A DNA stretch of 64,000 nucleotides from Deltaproteobacteria bacterium (GTDB taxonomy: Bacteria; Myxococcota; Myxococcia; Myxococcales; SZAS-1). How positions within the stretch are numbered: position 1 is the stretch's first letter; every line of letters begins with the position of its first letter. Of this stretch, positions 7,455 through 16,724 are shown in pieces. The notes under the pieces were generated by a model. The model was not told where the DNA came from, ran no database searches, and saw only the letters and a program-made list of their open reading frames with translations. The position numbers and the translations under genes are program-made. The DNA is taken from positions 1 through 64,000 of the forward strand of contig JAFEBB010000001.1 of the NCBI GenBank assembly GCA_018266075.1, read 5' to 3'.

Positions 7455-10400
7455 TTGAGGAACCTCAGGATCCAGTCGCGCAGGCGATAGGTGAGGGACT
7501 TCTTCGACGGGCTGAGCGCAGAGTTGGGGGCGAAGTCCGACGAGCCGCCCAGTGTCACCGACGTGGACTTCACGTAATCGAAGCCACCGGGGTGATCGAC
7601 CAGGACGCCCGAGCCACCGCTGCCGTTGTACACGGCCGCACCGCCGAAGGTGGCCAGCGGCGAGGCGCCGATGTCCGTGAACGGCGAGGCCGTCGAGGAC
7701 TTGCCCAGGTTCATGTAGTAGGTGTGGCCGCCGGTGTTGGTGGCGAGCTGCATGATGTCGCCCACCGTTCCCGAGGCGGTGGAGACGACCGCATCGGAGC
7801 CAGAGATGGTGATGTTGCCGTACACGCGCTCTCCGGGCGCGAACACCACCGGGAAGCCAGTGGGCTCCTGGAGCACGCCCGTGGTGGACGCCGCCGCGTA
7901 GGTGTTGGCGGCGGTCCAGGGGGTGACGCCGTCGAGCTTCAGGCCCGTGGGGCCGTTCACCGGCACCCGCTTCTGGTCATAGAGCACCACGTGGAGCTTG
8001 CCGGAGTCGCTGCTCGGAGTGGCCACCCAGTCCGCGCCGGCGGTGCCGAAGATGAGCACCGTGGCCGAGGGGTAGGGCTTCAGCACCGTGCCCGCCGCGG
8101 GGTTGGTGGGCACCTTGGCCACCGCAATGTTGGTGGTGATGGGCTGGTTGCTCCCCGCCGTAGATTGCACGTCGAAGGCCGGGAAGTCGCAGCCGGCGGA
8201 GCACGAGGCGAGCACGGTGTTGTAGTTGGCGTTGGCGCCGTTGCGCGCGCTCAGCTCCCAGAGCTGGCCCTCGAGGTCGCCCACCAGCACCGAGGACACG
8301 CCGTCGGCGGCGAAGGTGACGGTGGCCGGCGGGGGCAGCGCGTCGGTGGAGTAGCTGGGGTGGGTGTACGGCTTCTCCCACTGCCAGAGCTTCTGGCCCG
8401 TGGCCACGTCGATGGCGAAGACCTCGATGCCCGAGTTGCCGTTGTTCATGTTGGAGGTGACGAACGCCGCGTACTCGGGCTCCAGGCCCACGCGCATCTC
8501 GCCCAGGCTCACGCCGGTGGAGCCGCCGAGGTCCTGGTAGTCGTAGACCTTGGTGTCCACGCGGCCCGTGTCGGTGGCGGGGTACGGCAGGTACTTGGTC
8601 TGCCCGTACTTCCACTTTGGCACCAGGTCGGCGGCGGTGGGGGCCGTGGGCGGCAGGTGGCCCAGCGAGTCGTTCAGGATCTCGGTGGGCGAGTACGAGG
8701 GGCTGGAGCCCGTCTGGAAGAGGTTGCCCACGATGTCCCAGAGCAGCCGCGGGTGCAGCGGGTTGGTGACGTCCATGGCGAAGATCTCGTTGCCGTTGGG
8801 CCCCACCGAGGCCACCAGCACGGTGTGCCACTCGCGAAGGCCGCTGCCCGAGAAGTCGGCGAAGACATCCATGACCGCCGGCGAGGAGTCCACCTGAGCC
8901 GAGTTGTTGCTCAGGTGCGGCAGCTGGCTCGCGGGGAGGTACGACCAGAGCTCGGTGCCCACCGCGGGCGGCGTGAACGCGGTGGTGGAGGTGCCGCCCC
9001 AGTGGGTCTTGAACTTGCTGCCCGAGGTGGGGTCGGGGTCGGTGTCGGAGAAGAAGTGCACCGGGCTCGCGGCCGCGTCCGGGCCCTTGTAGCCCGAGCC
9101 GCCGCCGACGTAGATGGCGTGGAGCTGGCCATCGAGCGTGCCGGTGTACGCCACCGTGGGCCGCTTCGCCCCCAGGTCGGTGATGTTGGGGCTGGGGGGC
9201 ACCACCGCGGGCGTGGAGTGCACGTCGCCGCCGAGGTGCGCGCGGTTGTCGTTGCCGTCGGTGCACTGCGCGTCGGTGGGCGTGAGGTTGGAGGTGCTGC
9301 CCGCGTAGCAGTAGCCGCGCACGCGCTGCAGCATCTCCGCCACGTTCGGCGCGTCGGCCAGGTAGGTGCTGACGTCGTGGGCGTCGCAGTCGTTGCCGCC
9401 CCAGTCGGAGCCGGAGTTGAGCTTGGAGAAGTTGATGTTCTGCTGCAGGTCGCAGAAGCCGTCGGCGCCCACCACCATGTGCAGGTTGTTCGTCTCGCCG
9501 TCATCGAAGGTGGGCGAGCTCACCGCGGGCGCGTAGCCCATCACGTCCACGCAGCCCGTGGCCGGTGTGCCGCCGAACGAGCAGGAGCTGGTGAGGAGCG
9601 TGCCGTCCACCGCCTCGGGCGTCCAGCCCACCTGGAGGATGTTGTGCGGCGCCTTCCCGCCTCCAGACGTGCTGGGGTTCACCTTCGGGTAGCCGCCGAA
9701 GTAGGTGAAGATGTTCCGCATGGCCGGGTTGGGCGCGATTCCCTCGGGGTTGTTCACGTTGGCCGCGTCCCAGATGTTGTCGGTGGTGTAGGTGTAGTCG
9801 TTGCCCGCGGTGAGCGTGGTGAGGTCGTGCGCGCGAAAGTTGCCGGGGTAGTACGGCCACACCCAGAGGTTGATGTTGGTGGGTGCGTACTGAACCACCG
9901 CGGGGTTGGTGCCGTAGCCCGTCACCGCCTCGTAGGTGGGGGTGATGAGCTCGTCGTTGTAGTTGGTCGCGGAGTCGGTGCGGCCGTAGGCCACCACCGG
10001 CGCCGCGATGCCGCGCTCGCTGGCGATGGGCGCCGCGCTCAGGTTCAGCATGGTGTTGAGCACCACGCGGGCGCCGTTGGCGTCGCCGGAGACGTCGTGG
10101 CCCGAGACGTACACGATGGCCGCGTGCTTGGCGTCCTGCTGGCCGAAGTCGAAGGCGTCGGAGCCGCTGCTGGTGGTCACCATCTGGGCCGTCCAGCTCT
10201 GCAGCGCGGAGCCGTTGCTGGTGAGCGGCTCGTAGCCGTCGTTCGACCCGCTCTGGGTCACGTACTTCCAGTCGCCCACCTGCGCGAAGATGTTGCTGGG
10301 GTTGGGGTAGCAGGCCCACGTGGTGTTGCCGCTCGGCCAGTCGGGGTCGGTGCAGTTGGGGCCGCTGTCCGTTTTCTTGACGTAGATGCCCTTGGTGAAG

Positions 10401-11713
10401 AGGAAGTTGGCGCTGTTGGCCGGGCCGCCGTAGGTGTTGTTGATGGAGGTCTTGGAGTTGCCCGAGCCGTTCTCGTAGAGGGTGATGCTCGCGCACTCGG
10501 TCATCACGCCCGTGTTGGGCTGGTTGGTGTAGTAGACGAGGTTCTGCACCGACGTGGCGTCGCCGCTCGAGCCGTCCCAGTGCGGCGCCCAGTACAGGTG
10601 GTAGCCGTTCGCCTTGGCGTTGAGGATGCCGTGCGGGTAGTTGCTGCTCTGGTATCGGTTCGCGGTGTCGCCGATCGAGTCGAAGATGGTGCCGTGGTAG
10701 ACGTTCGCCGCCGGGCACTCCGTGCCCGAGGTGCAGGTCGAGCCGTTGAAGGTGCAGCCGTCCGTGGTGCCCACAGGGCAGCCGTAGGTGTCGGCGTGGT
10801 TGGTCGAGCCCGAGACCATCAAGCCCGAGATCTGGATGTACTTGGCGAGCACGCCGCCGCCGCCGCTTCCCTGGGTGCCAGGCTCGTACTCCAGGAAGGC
10901 CGGCGGCGAGACGTTGATGCGGCGATCGACGTTGGCGGTGAAGCCCGTGGTGGCCTGGTGCATGGCCACGTAGTGGCAGCCGCTGGAGAGGGTCACGCCG
11001 CTCACCGTCTGGGTGGTGGTGACCAGCGAGGTGGCGTTGCACGCCGCGGTGGGCGACTTTTGGGTGTCGCTGAAGATGTCGTAGGCGGCCTTGGGCGGCG
11101 AGTTCGGGCCGTTGTCGCCGTTCTGCATGAGGTTGATGACGTACGGCGCGTCGGGCGCGTCGATCACGAAGGGCGCGCCGAGGTAGCTCACCGTCTTGAA
11201 CCCGTTGCCGTGGCTCAGCGCTGCGGAAAAGGTCCAGCGCGGCCAAGCTCCGGTATCGTCATAGGTCGGGACAGCCACGGTGTCGTCGTAGAAGCCCGAG
11301 GTCGGAAAAGGCTTCGAGTAGTCGACGGCAACGACGGGCTGCATCGAGTTGTTGGTGATGGTGAAGTCACAGCCGTCGTTCCAGGTGCCTGTGCCCTTGC
11401 CCGCGGTGTTGGTCGCGTTGCTGCTCGAGTAGCGGGTGGCGAGGTTGTTGGGCGTGCATCGGTTGGGCGAGGCCTTGCTGTCGTTGTTGACGATGTAGAC
11501 GGTCACCGGGTGCGAGGCGTTGAGGTGCCCCGGCGCGTTGGCCTGAAGGATGCGGTAGACGAGGCCGAACGCCGAGATCGCGCCGCCCTTGAGCTGGTAG
11601 CTCGACTGCATGGGGATGATCAGCGCGCCGGGTTGGAAGTTCATCGTGTCCGCGGAAGCGCGCCCGCCCACGAGAATCAGTGCGGCGCCCAGCACACCAA
11701 GAAGCTTTCGCAT
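7451..11713 (-). CDS. pilY1: PilY1-like pilus tip adhesin, pilus cluster 1
   Basis: The 1420-residue product starts at an ATG with GGAGGAG upstream, which decides against longer frames. It has a signal peptide cleaved near SA|DT. The C-terminal third is a PilC/PilY1 beta-propeller, recognisable by TELWSYLPASQLPHL and by repeated blade segments such as VLVASVGPNGNEIFAMDV. The N-terminal 800 or so residues differ from the cluster 2 paralogue: no von Willebrand A MIDAS sequence is visible, and the region is Asn/Ser/Thr/Gly-rich with scattered Cys pairs. PilY1 proteins sit at the pilus tip and act in adhesion and assembly. It is the first gene of the operon. Confidence 0.87.
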   Translation of the reverse strand: MRKLLGVLGAALILVGGRASADTMNFQPGALIIPMQSSYQLKGGAISAFGLVYRILQANAPGHLNASHPVTVYIVNNDSKASPNRCTPNNLATRYSSSNATNTAGKGTGTWNDGCDFTITNNSMQPVVAVDYSKPFPTSGFYDDTVAVPTYDDTGAWPRWTFSAALSHGNGFKTVSYLGAPFVIDAPDAPYVINLMQNGDNGPNSPPKAAYDIFSDTQKSPTAACNATSLVTTTQTVSGVTLSSGCHYVAMHQATTGFTANVDRRINVSPPAFLEYEPGTQGSGGGGVLAKYIQISGLMVSGSTNHADTYGCPVGTTDGCTFNGSTCTSGTECPAANVYHGTIFDSIGDTANRYQSSNYPHGILNAKANGYHLYWAPHWDGSSGDATSVQNLVYYTNQPNTGVMTECASITLYENGSGNSKTSINNTYGGPANSANFLFTKGIYVKKTDSGPNCTDPDWPSGNTTWACYPNPSNIFAQVGDWKYVTQSGSNDGYEPLTSNGSALQSWTAQMVTTSSGSDAFDFGQQDAKHAAIVYVSGHDVSGDANGARVVLNTMLNLSAAPIASERGIAAPVVAYGRTDSATNYNDELITPTYEAVTGYGTNPAVVQYAPTNINLWVWPYYPGNFRAHDLTTLTAGNDYTYTTDNIWDAANVNNPEGIAPNPAMRNIFTYFGGYPKVNPSTSGGGKAPHNILQVGWTPEAVDGTLLTSSCSFGGTPATGCVDVMGYAPAVSSPTFDDGETNNLHMVVGADGFCDLQQNINFSKLNSGSDWGGNDCDAHDVSTYLADAPNVAEMLQRVRGYCYAGSTSNLTPTDAQCTDGNDNRAHLGGDVHSTPAVVPPSPNITDLGAKRPTVAYTGTLDGQLHAIYVGGGSGYKGPDAAASPVHFFSDTDPDPTSGSKFKTHWGGTSTTAFTPPAVGTELWSYLPASQLPHLSNNSAQVDSSPAVMDVFADFSGSGLREWHTVLVASVGPNGNEIFAMDVTNPLHPRLLWDIVGNLFQTGSSPSYSPTEILNDSLGHLPPTAPTAADLVPKWKYGQTKYLPYPATDTGRVDTKVYDYQDLGGSTGVSLGEMRVGLEPEYAAFVTSNMNNGNSGIEVFAIDVATGQKLWQWEKPYTHPSYSTDALPPPATVTFAADGVSSVLVGDLEGQLWELSARNGANANYNTVLASCSAGCDFPAFDVQSTAGSNQPITTNIAVAKVPTNPAAGTVLKPYPSATVLIFGTAGADWVATPSSDSGKLHVVLYDQKRVPVNGPTGLKLDGVTPWTAANTYAAASTTGVLQEPTGFPVVFAPGERVYGNITISGSDAVVSTASGTVGDIMQLATNTGGHTYYMNLGKSSTASPFTDIGASPLATFGGAAVYNGSGGSGVLVDHPGGFDYVKSTSVTLGGSSDFAPNSALSPSKKSLTYRLRDWILRFLK

Positions 11714-11746
11714 GCGCTCCTCCACTCCTGCCCTGTGCGCCACAAA

Positions 11747-11761
11747 GCAACAGACATGCCG
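11747..11761 (-). promoter_or_regulatory. candidate sigma-54 (-24/-12) promoter for pilus cluster 1
   Basis: Read on the minus strand the site is CGGCAT-N5-TTGC, with the GG and GC pairs exactly 10 bp apart, close to the consensus TGGCAC-N5-TTGC. A start about 12 bp downstream would fall near 11735, leaving a leader of about 22 nt that contains the GGAGGAG ribosome-binding site of the pilY1-like gene. Pilin genes of myxobacteria and pseudomonads are commonly sigma-54/PilR-dependent. Supported only by motif and position. Confidence 0.45.
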
Positions 11762-11971
11762 AATGGAGCGTCGGTCACAAGCAGCGGGAGGAATTGCGAA
11801 GGCGCGACAAGCGCTCCGCAATCGTTGCTATGCAAACGATGCGATGGCCTCCACCGGCTGCGCACGGTGACACGGTAAGATTCTGCAACGCAGGATCCGC
11901 AAGGTTTCGACCGCGGCGAACTGTGCTTCAATCCTTTGCGAAGGATGTTCGACACCTCGCGCCGAGGCGTG

Positions 11972-13012
11972 ATGACTCCCAAACCGCCGACCCCATCCGC
12001 GACGCCGGCGGTGTGGATGGTCGGTCCCGGCTACGACCTGGCGGTCTATTCGGGCGTCGCGCTGTACGGCGCGGGCCTGGTTCTGGGGCTCGGCCACTTC
12101 TTCGATCCGCGTCGGCTCTTCGTGTTCTTCAACGTGGCCTTCACGCTGGGTCACTACGGGCCCACGTGGCTGCGCGCCTTCGGCGACACCGCGGAGCTCC
12201 GCGCGCGGCCGCTCCAGATCCTGGGCTTTCCGCTCGCGGCAGCAGCGTTCGTCTTCGGGACGGCGGCGAATCCCGAGGTGCTGGCCTGCGTGCTCTACCT
12301 CTGGGATCGATGGCACGCGGTGATGCAGAGCTTCGGCTTCGCGCGCATCTACGACGCGAAGCTGGGACGCACCGAGCCGCACTGGGCGTGGTTGGATCGC
12401 GCGCTGCTCTTCGCGTGCGCGTTCTTTTTCATGTCACTCAACGTGGCGCTGCTCACGCCGCTCATCGAGCGTGCAGCGTCCGTGGGCCTCGACCTCTCCC
12501 CTTCCCCCGCGGCGCTGCACGCCATCCGCTGGACACTGGGACTCATCACCGCGGGCATCGTGGGCGCGTACGCGGTGGCGCTGGCTCGCGCGCATCGCCG
12601 CGACGGCCGCTGGCCGGCGCCCAAGCTCGCCTACCTGGGCTTGCTCGTGGGCGGACACGCGCTGATGAACACCACCAGCAACGTGTTCCTGCTCAGCTGC
12701 CACGAGAAGGTCTACCACTGCGTGCAGTACTACTCGATCACCTGGCACTACGAGCGGAAGCGCCGCGCGGCGACGTCGCGACGGTGGCTGGATCGCGCGC
12801 TCGCGTCGCGCGCGAGCGTGCCCGCCTTCGGGGCGATGGTGCTGCTCTGGATTGCGGGCGCCGTGGCGATCTCACGCGCGCTCTCCACCGGCAGCTCCGA
12901 GCTGTACCTGGCCGGCTTCACCCGCGCGTTCGGCGGCCTGGCGCTGGTGCACTACTACTTCGACTCGTTCCTCTGGAAGGTGCGGCGGGTCGAGGTGAGG
13001 GCCAACCTGTGA
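11972..13012 (+). CDS. polytopic membrane protein with conserved His motifs
   Basis: The product (346 residues from the ATG at 11972; an ATG at 11945 has AAGG directly abutting it and is less likely) has about eight hydrophobic segments. Histidine-containing motifs recur at segment borders: TLGHYGPTWLRAF, LWDRWHAVMQSFG, SCHEKVYHCVQYY and LVHYYFDSFLWK. The last motif recurs in the protein encoded at 22131-23342. A ferric-haem or metal site is conceivable from the His pattern, but the family is unknown to me. The gene overlaps the next, a TPR gene, by 4 bp, so the two are probably made together. Confidence 0.7.
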   Translation: MTPKPPTPSATPAVWMVGPGYDLAVYSGVALYGAGLVLGLGHFFDPRRLFVFFNVAFTLGHYGPTWLRAFGDTAELRARPLQILGFPLAAAAFVFGTAANPEVLACVLYLWDRWHAVMQSFGFARIYDAKLGRTEPHWAWLDRALLFACAFFFMSLNVALLTPLIERAASVGLDLSPSPAALHAIRWTLGLITAGIVGAYAVALARAHRRDGRWPAPKLAYLGLLVGGHALMNTTSNVFLLSCHEKVYHCVQYYSITWHYERKRRAATSRRWLDRALASRASVPAFGAMVLLWIAGAVAISRALSTGSSELYLAGFTRAFGGLALVHYYFDSFLWKVRRVEVRANL

Positions 13013-13806
13013 GCTGGATCGGCCGCCACAACCTCCAGTTCTGGGCCTTCGCCGCCGGGGCGTTGCTGCTCTCGTTGAACGCGCGACTTCGGCCAGGCTC
13101 TGGGCATCCGGCAGAGGCCTGGTACCGCACCGCGGTGAGCGTCGACCCGGGCTACGCCGTGGGCTGGTACGACCTGGGCGCGCTCGCGGAGCAGTCGAAC
13201 CGCCTGGCCGAAGCCCGCGACGACTTCAAGCGCGCAGCGGATCTCGAGCCGCACGATCCCGCGCCGCTGCGCGAGTGGGCCGAGCTCTCCCGCCAGCTCG
13301 GCGACACCGACGGCGCCATCGCCGCGCTTCAGCGGCTCACCGCAGAGCACCCCCGCGACGCCGAGAGCCACCACCGCTTGGGCGTTGCGCTCCACGCTGG
13401 AGGCCGCGATTCGGAGGCCATCGTCGAGCTGGAGCGCACGCAGGCGCTCGAGCCGGACGCGACCGACGTCCTGCTCCAACTGGGCGCGCTGTATGGCAGC
13501 GCGCAGAAGTACGAGCTCGCGGCGCAGACGCTGGAGCGCGCGGTGTCGCAAGATCCGGGCAGCGCGCCCGCGTGGTTCGACCTGGGCATCGCGCGAAAGA
13601 ACCTGGGCAAGCGCGCGTCCGCAATCGACGCGTTGACGCGCGCCATCGCCGCGCAGCCCGATTACCTTCGCGCGTATTCGCCGCTCATCGAGCTCGAGCT
13701 TCAGGACGGCCAGCGCGATCGCGCACGTGCCCACGCCCAGCGGCTGCTCGAGCTCGACCCTGACAACGCGACCGCGTCGGCGCTCTTGTCTCAGACCGGC
13801 CCCTGA
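13009..13806 (+). CDS. TPR-repeat protein with N-terminal membrane anchor
   Basis: Translation starts at GTG 13009, overlapping the previous stop (GTGA). The 265-residue product has a short hydrophobic N-terminal segment (about 9-23) and then about six tetratricopeptide repeats. These are recognisable from the recurring W-x-x-LG-x2-Y/A...A-x3-F/Y-x2-A...P pattern (for example YDLGALAEQSNRLAEA and FDLGIARKNLGKRASA). TPR domains mediate protein-protein contacts; the coupled membrane protein is the obvious candidate partner. Confidence 0.85.
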   Translation: MSWIGRHNLQFWAFAAGALLLSLNARLRPGSGHPAEAWYRTAVSVDPGYAVGWYDLGALAEQSNRLAEARDDFKRAADLEPHDPAPLREWAELSRQLGDTDGAIAALQRLTAEHPRDAESHHRLGVALHAGGRDSEAIVELERTQALEPDATDVLLQLGALYGSAQKYELAAQTLERAVSQDPGSAPAWFDLGIARKNLGKRASAIDALTRAIAAQPDYLRAYSPLIELELQDGQRDRARAHAQRLLELDPDNATASALLSQTGP

Positions 13807-14025
13807 CCTCGCGCTTCGCTGGCCGCGCGACGTGCGGGCAACTGGGATGCTTGGGTCGCGCTCGAATTCTCGCTCTGCGCCACCCGTTCAACCGCAACGC
13901 ACGTCGCACCTACATCCCCAACAGGGTGAGCCGTTCACCTTGCATCGATTGCAGGGCTTGACCGCTCTGCATTGCAGAACTTGCGAAGCGCCGCGGAACC
14001 TACTGACAATTCAGGAGGATATTCT

Positions 14026-14041
14026 GGGCACGCAATGTGCG
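14026..14041 (+). promoter_or_regulatory. candidate sigma-54 (-24/-12) promoter for pilus cluster 2
   Basis: The sequence GGGCAC-N5-GTGC has GG (14027-14028) and GC (14039-14040) exactly 10 bp apart and matches most of the consensus TGGCAC-N5-TTGC. A transcript starting about 12 bp downstream would have a leader of about 50 nt before the fimT-like ATG at 14101. A comparable element precedes cluster 1. The rest of the 13807-14100 gap shows no other clear feature. Confidence 0.45.
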
Positions 14042-14100
14042 AGGAGTGCTCCAGGTCCAGCCGTGTCTGCACCGGGGTCCCGCGCCAAGGAGTGAGCGTC

Positions 14101-14853
14101 ATGAGGTCGAGCCAGCCCGTCAGCCAGCGCGGGTTCACGCTCATCGAGTTGATGGTGGTGATCGCACTGGTGGCCATTCTCGCGGGGATGTCGATCGTCG
14201 GCATCCAGAAGCTGAACGCGAACAGCCACAAGAGCACCATCGCAGAGGGCATCGTGAGCGTCATCTCCGAGGCGCGCGAGGTGGCGTTGAGCCACGCCTC
14301 GCAGGTGGTGGTCATCGTCGACACCGACAACACGGATCACGGCGGTGTCTACGTGATCCTCGACCCCACCCACGACTTCGCGCCGGCGAACGCGGGCTCG
14401 TGGTCGCGGACCTACGCTCCGCCGCTCAACCCGGTGGGCGCCAACGCTGCCGTCTTCACCAGCAACCAGGCGAGCGTCCGGGACATGTACCGGTTCACCA
14501 GTTCGGACGTGGCGTACCACATTGCCATGCCGACCGCCGCGCAGATCAACAAGTACGCCACCTTGGCAGCCCCGGCGCTGGCGAACTCGCCCTGGGTTGC
14601 GCCCTCGTCGACGGCGGTCGCGAGCCACTACTCGGGCACCGGCTGCAGCTTCTGCTCGAGCGCGGGCTGGGGCTACATCCTGGTGAGCGCCGACGGCAAG
14701 GTCCGCCTCTCCAACCCCGACGACCTCACCCAGCTCCAAACGGTCGGCTCCCAGGGCTACTTGATGCTCGCCGACCCGCAAACGCCGAACGTGGGCCGAA
14801 CCACGTTCATCGCCACGCCCACCGGGCTCGTCTACTCCATCTCCGCGAGCTGA
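14101..14853 (+). CDS. FimT/GspH-like minor prepilin, pilus cluster 2
   Basis: The ATG at 14101 follows AAGGAG at good spacing. The 250-residue product has the prepilin motif RG|FTLIELMVVIALVAILAG with the conserved Glu at +5, then a polar domain that includes a Cys pair (CSFC). The organisation fits FimT/FimU/GspH minor pseudopilins, which start pilus assembly. It is the first gene of a five-gene operon ending in a pilY1 homologue. Confidence 0.85.
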   Translation: MRSSQPVSQRGFTLIELMVVIALVAILAGMSIVGIQKLNANSHKSTIAEGIVSVISEAREVALSHASQVVVIVDTDNTDHGGVYVILDPTHDFAPANAGSWSRTYAPPLNPVGANAAVFTSNQASVRDMYRFTSSDVAYHIAMPTAAQINKYATLAAPALANSPWVAPSSTAVASHYSGTGCSFCSSAGWGYILVSADGKVRLSNPDDLTQLQTVGSQGYLMLADPQTPNVGRTTFIATPTGLVYSISAS

Positions 14854-14855
14854 CC

Positions 14856-15464
14856 ATGAACCGCCAACGTGGCTTCACCCTGATCGAAGTGATGATGGCT
14901 ATGGCGATCTTCGCCGTCGGTTTCATCGGCCTGGCGTCGATCGAGGCCGTCGCGTACCAGAGCGGCGTGGCCGCCGAGCACGAGAACGAGGCGTCGGCGC
15001 TCGCGCAGGAGCTCGCCAACCAGCTCTCGCTGCTGCCGTACACCGACTCCCGCCTGCAGGACACCACCACCGCCAACGACAGCGCCTACATCGTGCCTGG
15101 CTACAAGCTGAACGCGCTCGGCGCCGCTGCGGATCACTGTGGCGCGGCGGTCTCCCCGTTCCCCACCGGCTGGGTGACCTGCTCGAGCACGGACACGCTC
15201 CCGGCCATTACCTCCAGCGCAGACTTGTGCGATCCCGGGATGGGCGTCACGCGCTACTACCTGGTTTGGGACGTGGAAGACGCGGCCCTGCGTCGCGTCG
15301 GCGGCGTGCCTGATCTCCCACCCAACCCCGACGGCGGCGCGCCGCTCACCTCGGACGGCAAGATCATCGTGGCCCGCGTGCTCTACCGCGACGAGATCTT
15401 CAGCACGATGAAGTCGGCCTCCGCGGTCGTCATCAACAACAACCCCGCCATCTACGGGCTCTAA
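14856..15464 (+). CDS. PilV-like minor prepilin, pilus cluster 2
   Basis: The 202-residue product starts MNRQRG|FTLIEVMMAM, giving a very short leader and a canonical prepilin peptidase site, then one hydrophobic helix to about residue 27. It follows the fimT-like stop after 2 bp. Family placement as PilV/GspI rests on size, the VMMAMAIFAVG helix and gene order. The C-terminal domain has three cysteines. Confidence 0.85.
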   Translation: MNRQRGFTLIEVMMAMAIFAVGFIGLASIEAVAYQSGVAAEHENEASALAQELANQLSLLPYTDSRLQDTTTANDSAYIVPGYKLNALGAAADHCGAAVSPFPTGWVTCSSTDTLPAITSSADLCDPGMGVTRYYLVWDVEDAALRRVGGVPDLPPNPDGGAPLTSDGKIIVARVLYRDEIFSTMKSASAVVINNNPAIYGL

Positions 15465-15468
15465 GCGC

Positions 15469-16713
15469 ATGATGCGACCCTCCTCCGCCCGCGGCTTCAC
15501 GCTCATCGAAGTGATGATGTCGGTGGCGCTCGTGTCCGTGGTGATCCTGGCGGCCATCCTGGTGTTGCTCGATCAGGAGCGGCTCTTCCGCGTGAACGCG
15601 GACCAGCGCGACATCGACGAGAGCGCGCGCGCGGCGACCGACGCGCTGAACTTTGCCATCGGGAACGCCGGCTACGGCATGGACCCGAACCTGGCCTTCG
15701 ACTTCCAGTACTACAAGTGCCAGGACAACGCCGACGGAACGGGCAAGATCAAGACGGCGGCGTGCGTGGCGGGCACGCGTGAGTCCACCACCAAGCCCGA
15801 CGAGCTGGTGGTCTATTCCCGCGACCCCTCGTACCGCGTGTGGCTCGACTCGTCGGGCGCGTACACCGGCCACGTGTGGCGCACGGCCGGCGCGACCGCG
15901 AGCACGCTCACCCTGGCCAACAACACCGTGAACTACGCGTTCGCGCAGGGGCAGATCCTGCTGGTCTCCTGCCCAGGCGGCCAGACTTACACGTACGTCA
16001 CCGTGGGCACGAGCGTGGCAGCGGGCACCACCACGCTGACGCTCGAGACCACGCCGTCGGATCCGTTCCACCAGCAGTCGGCGCTCCCGACCAACGGCTG
16101 CTTCGGCTCCGGCGCGTACGTGTTCCTCATCAACCGGCAGCGCTTCTTCATCGCCGCGTACCCCGACCACCCGTACCTGATGATGGATCCGGGTATCGAC
16201 CTCAACGGCGACGGCACCATCGACGCCAAGGACGTGGTGCCGGTGGCTCCCAACGTGGAGGACATCCAGTTCGGGTACCAGATGAACACCACGGTGGAGC
16301 CCCAGGACGGTGTGCTCTTCGACGGCTCGGCCGAGAGCGTGACCACGCCCCCCGCGGACGGCAACCAGGCCACGCCTTGCGCGGACATCACGGTGCCCTA
16401 CTACGCGGCCCGTTGCTTCTTCGAGCGCCCCAGCAATGACCCGGCCCGGCTCACGAACAACCCGGCGAACATCACCAACGTGCGCATCGCGATGTCGATT
16501 CGCTCCGACCGCGCCGACCCGAACCTCCGCAACAGCCAAAAAAACAAGACCATCCCCGCCCTCTTCGATCGCGCTCAGGTCGACATCACGACCACCGCCT
16601 TCAACGGCGAGTACAGCTCCGTGAGCAGGTGGAACGCGGGCTACCGCAGGTCGATCGTCCGCCTCGCCGTCGGCACGCCCAACCTCGCCTCCCGCGGTCT
16701 CTTCCTCTGGTGA
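15469..16713 (+). CDS. PilW-like minor prepilin, pilus cluster 2
   Basis: The 414-residue product carries RG|FTLIEVMMSVALVSVV near the N-terminus and a long C-terminal domain typical of PilW. An acidic DLNGDGTIDAKD stretch (about 244-255) is EF-hand-like and may bind calcium. The gene lies 4 bp behind the pilV-like gene. It is the counterpart of the gene at 5767-6891, but the two differ in length and C-terminal sequence. Confidence 0.85.
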   Translation: MMRPSSARGFTLIEVMMSVALVSVVILAAILVLLDQERLFRVNADQRDIDESARAATDALNFAIGNAGYGMDPNLAFDFQYYKCQDNADGTGKIKTAACVAGTRESTTKPDELVVYSRDPSYRVWLDSSGAYTGHVWRTAGATASTLTLANNTVNYAFAQGQILLVSCPGGQTYTYVTVGTSVAAGTTTLTLETTPSDPFHQQSALPTNGCFGSGAYVFLINRQRFFIAAYPDHPYLMMDPGIDLNGDGTIDAKDVVPVAPNVEDIQFGYQMNTTVEPQDGVLFDGSAESVTTPPADGNQATPCADITVPYYAARCFFERPSNDPARLTNNPANITNVRIAMSIRSDRADPNLRNSQKNKTIPALFDRAQVDITTTAFNGEYSSVSRWNAGYRRSIVRLAVGTPNLASRGLFLW

Positions 16714-16724
16714 CCCCCTTGTCC

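Noticed and set aside
7592-11878. A 1428-residue plus-strand open frame opposite pilY1 of cluster 1
   Set aside because: Composition is almost only Val/Gly/Ala/Arg/His, with no motif; the opposite strand encodes a recognisable PilY1 with signal peptide and ribosome-binding site.
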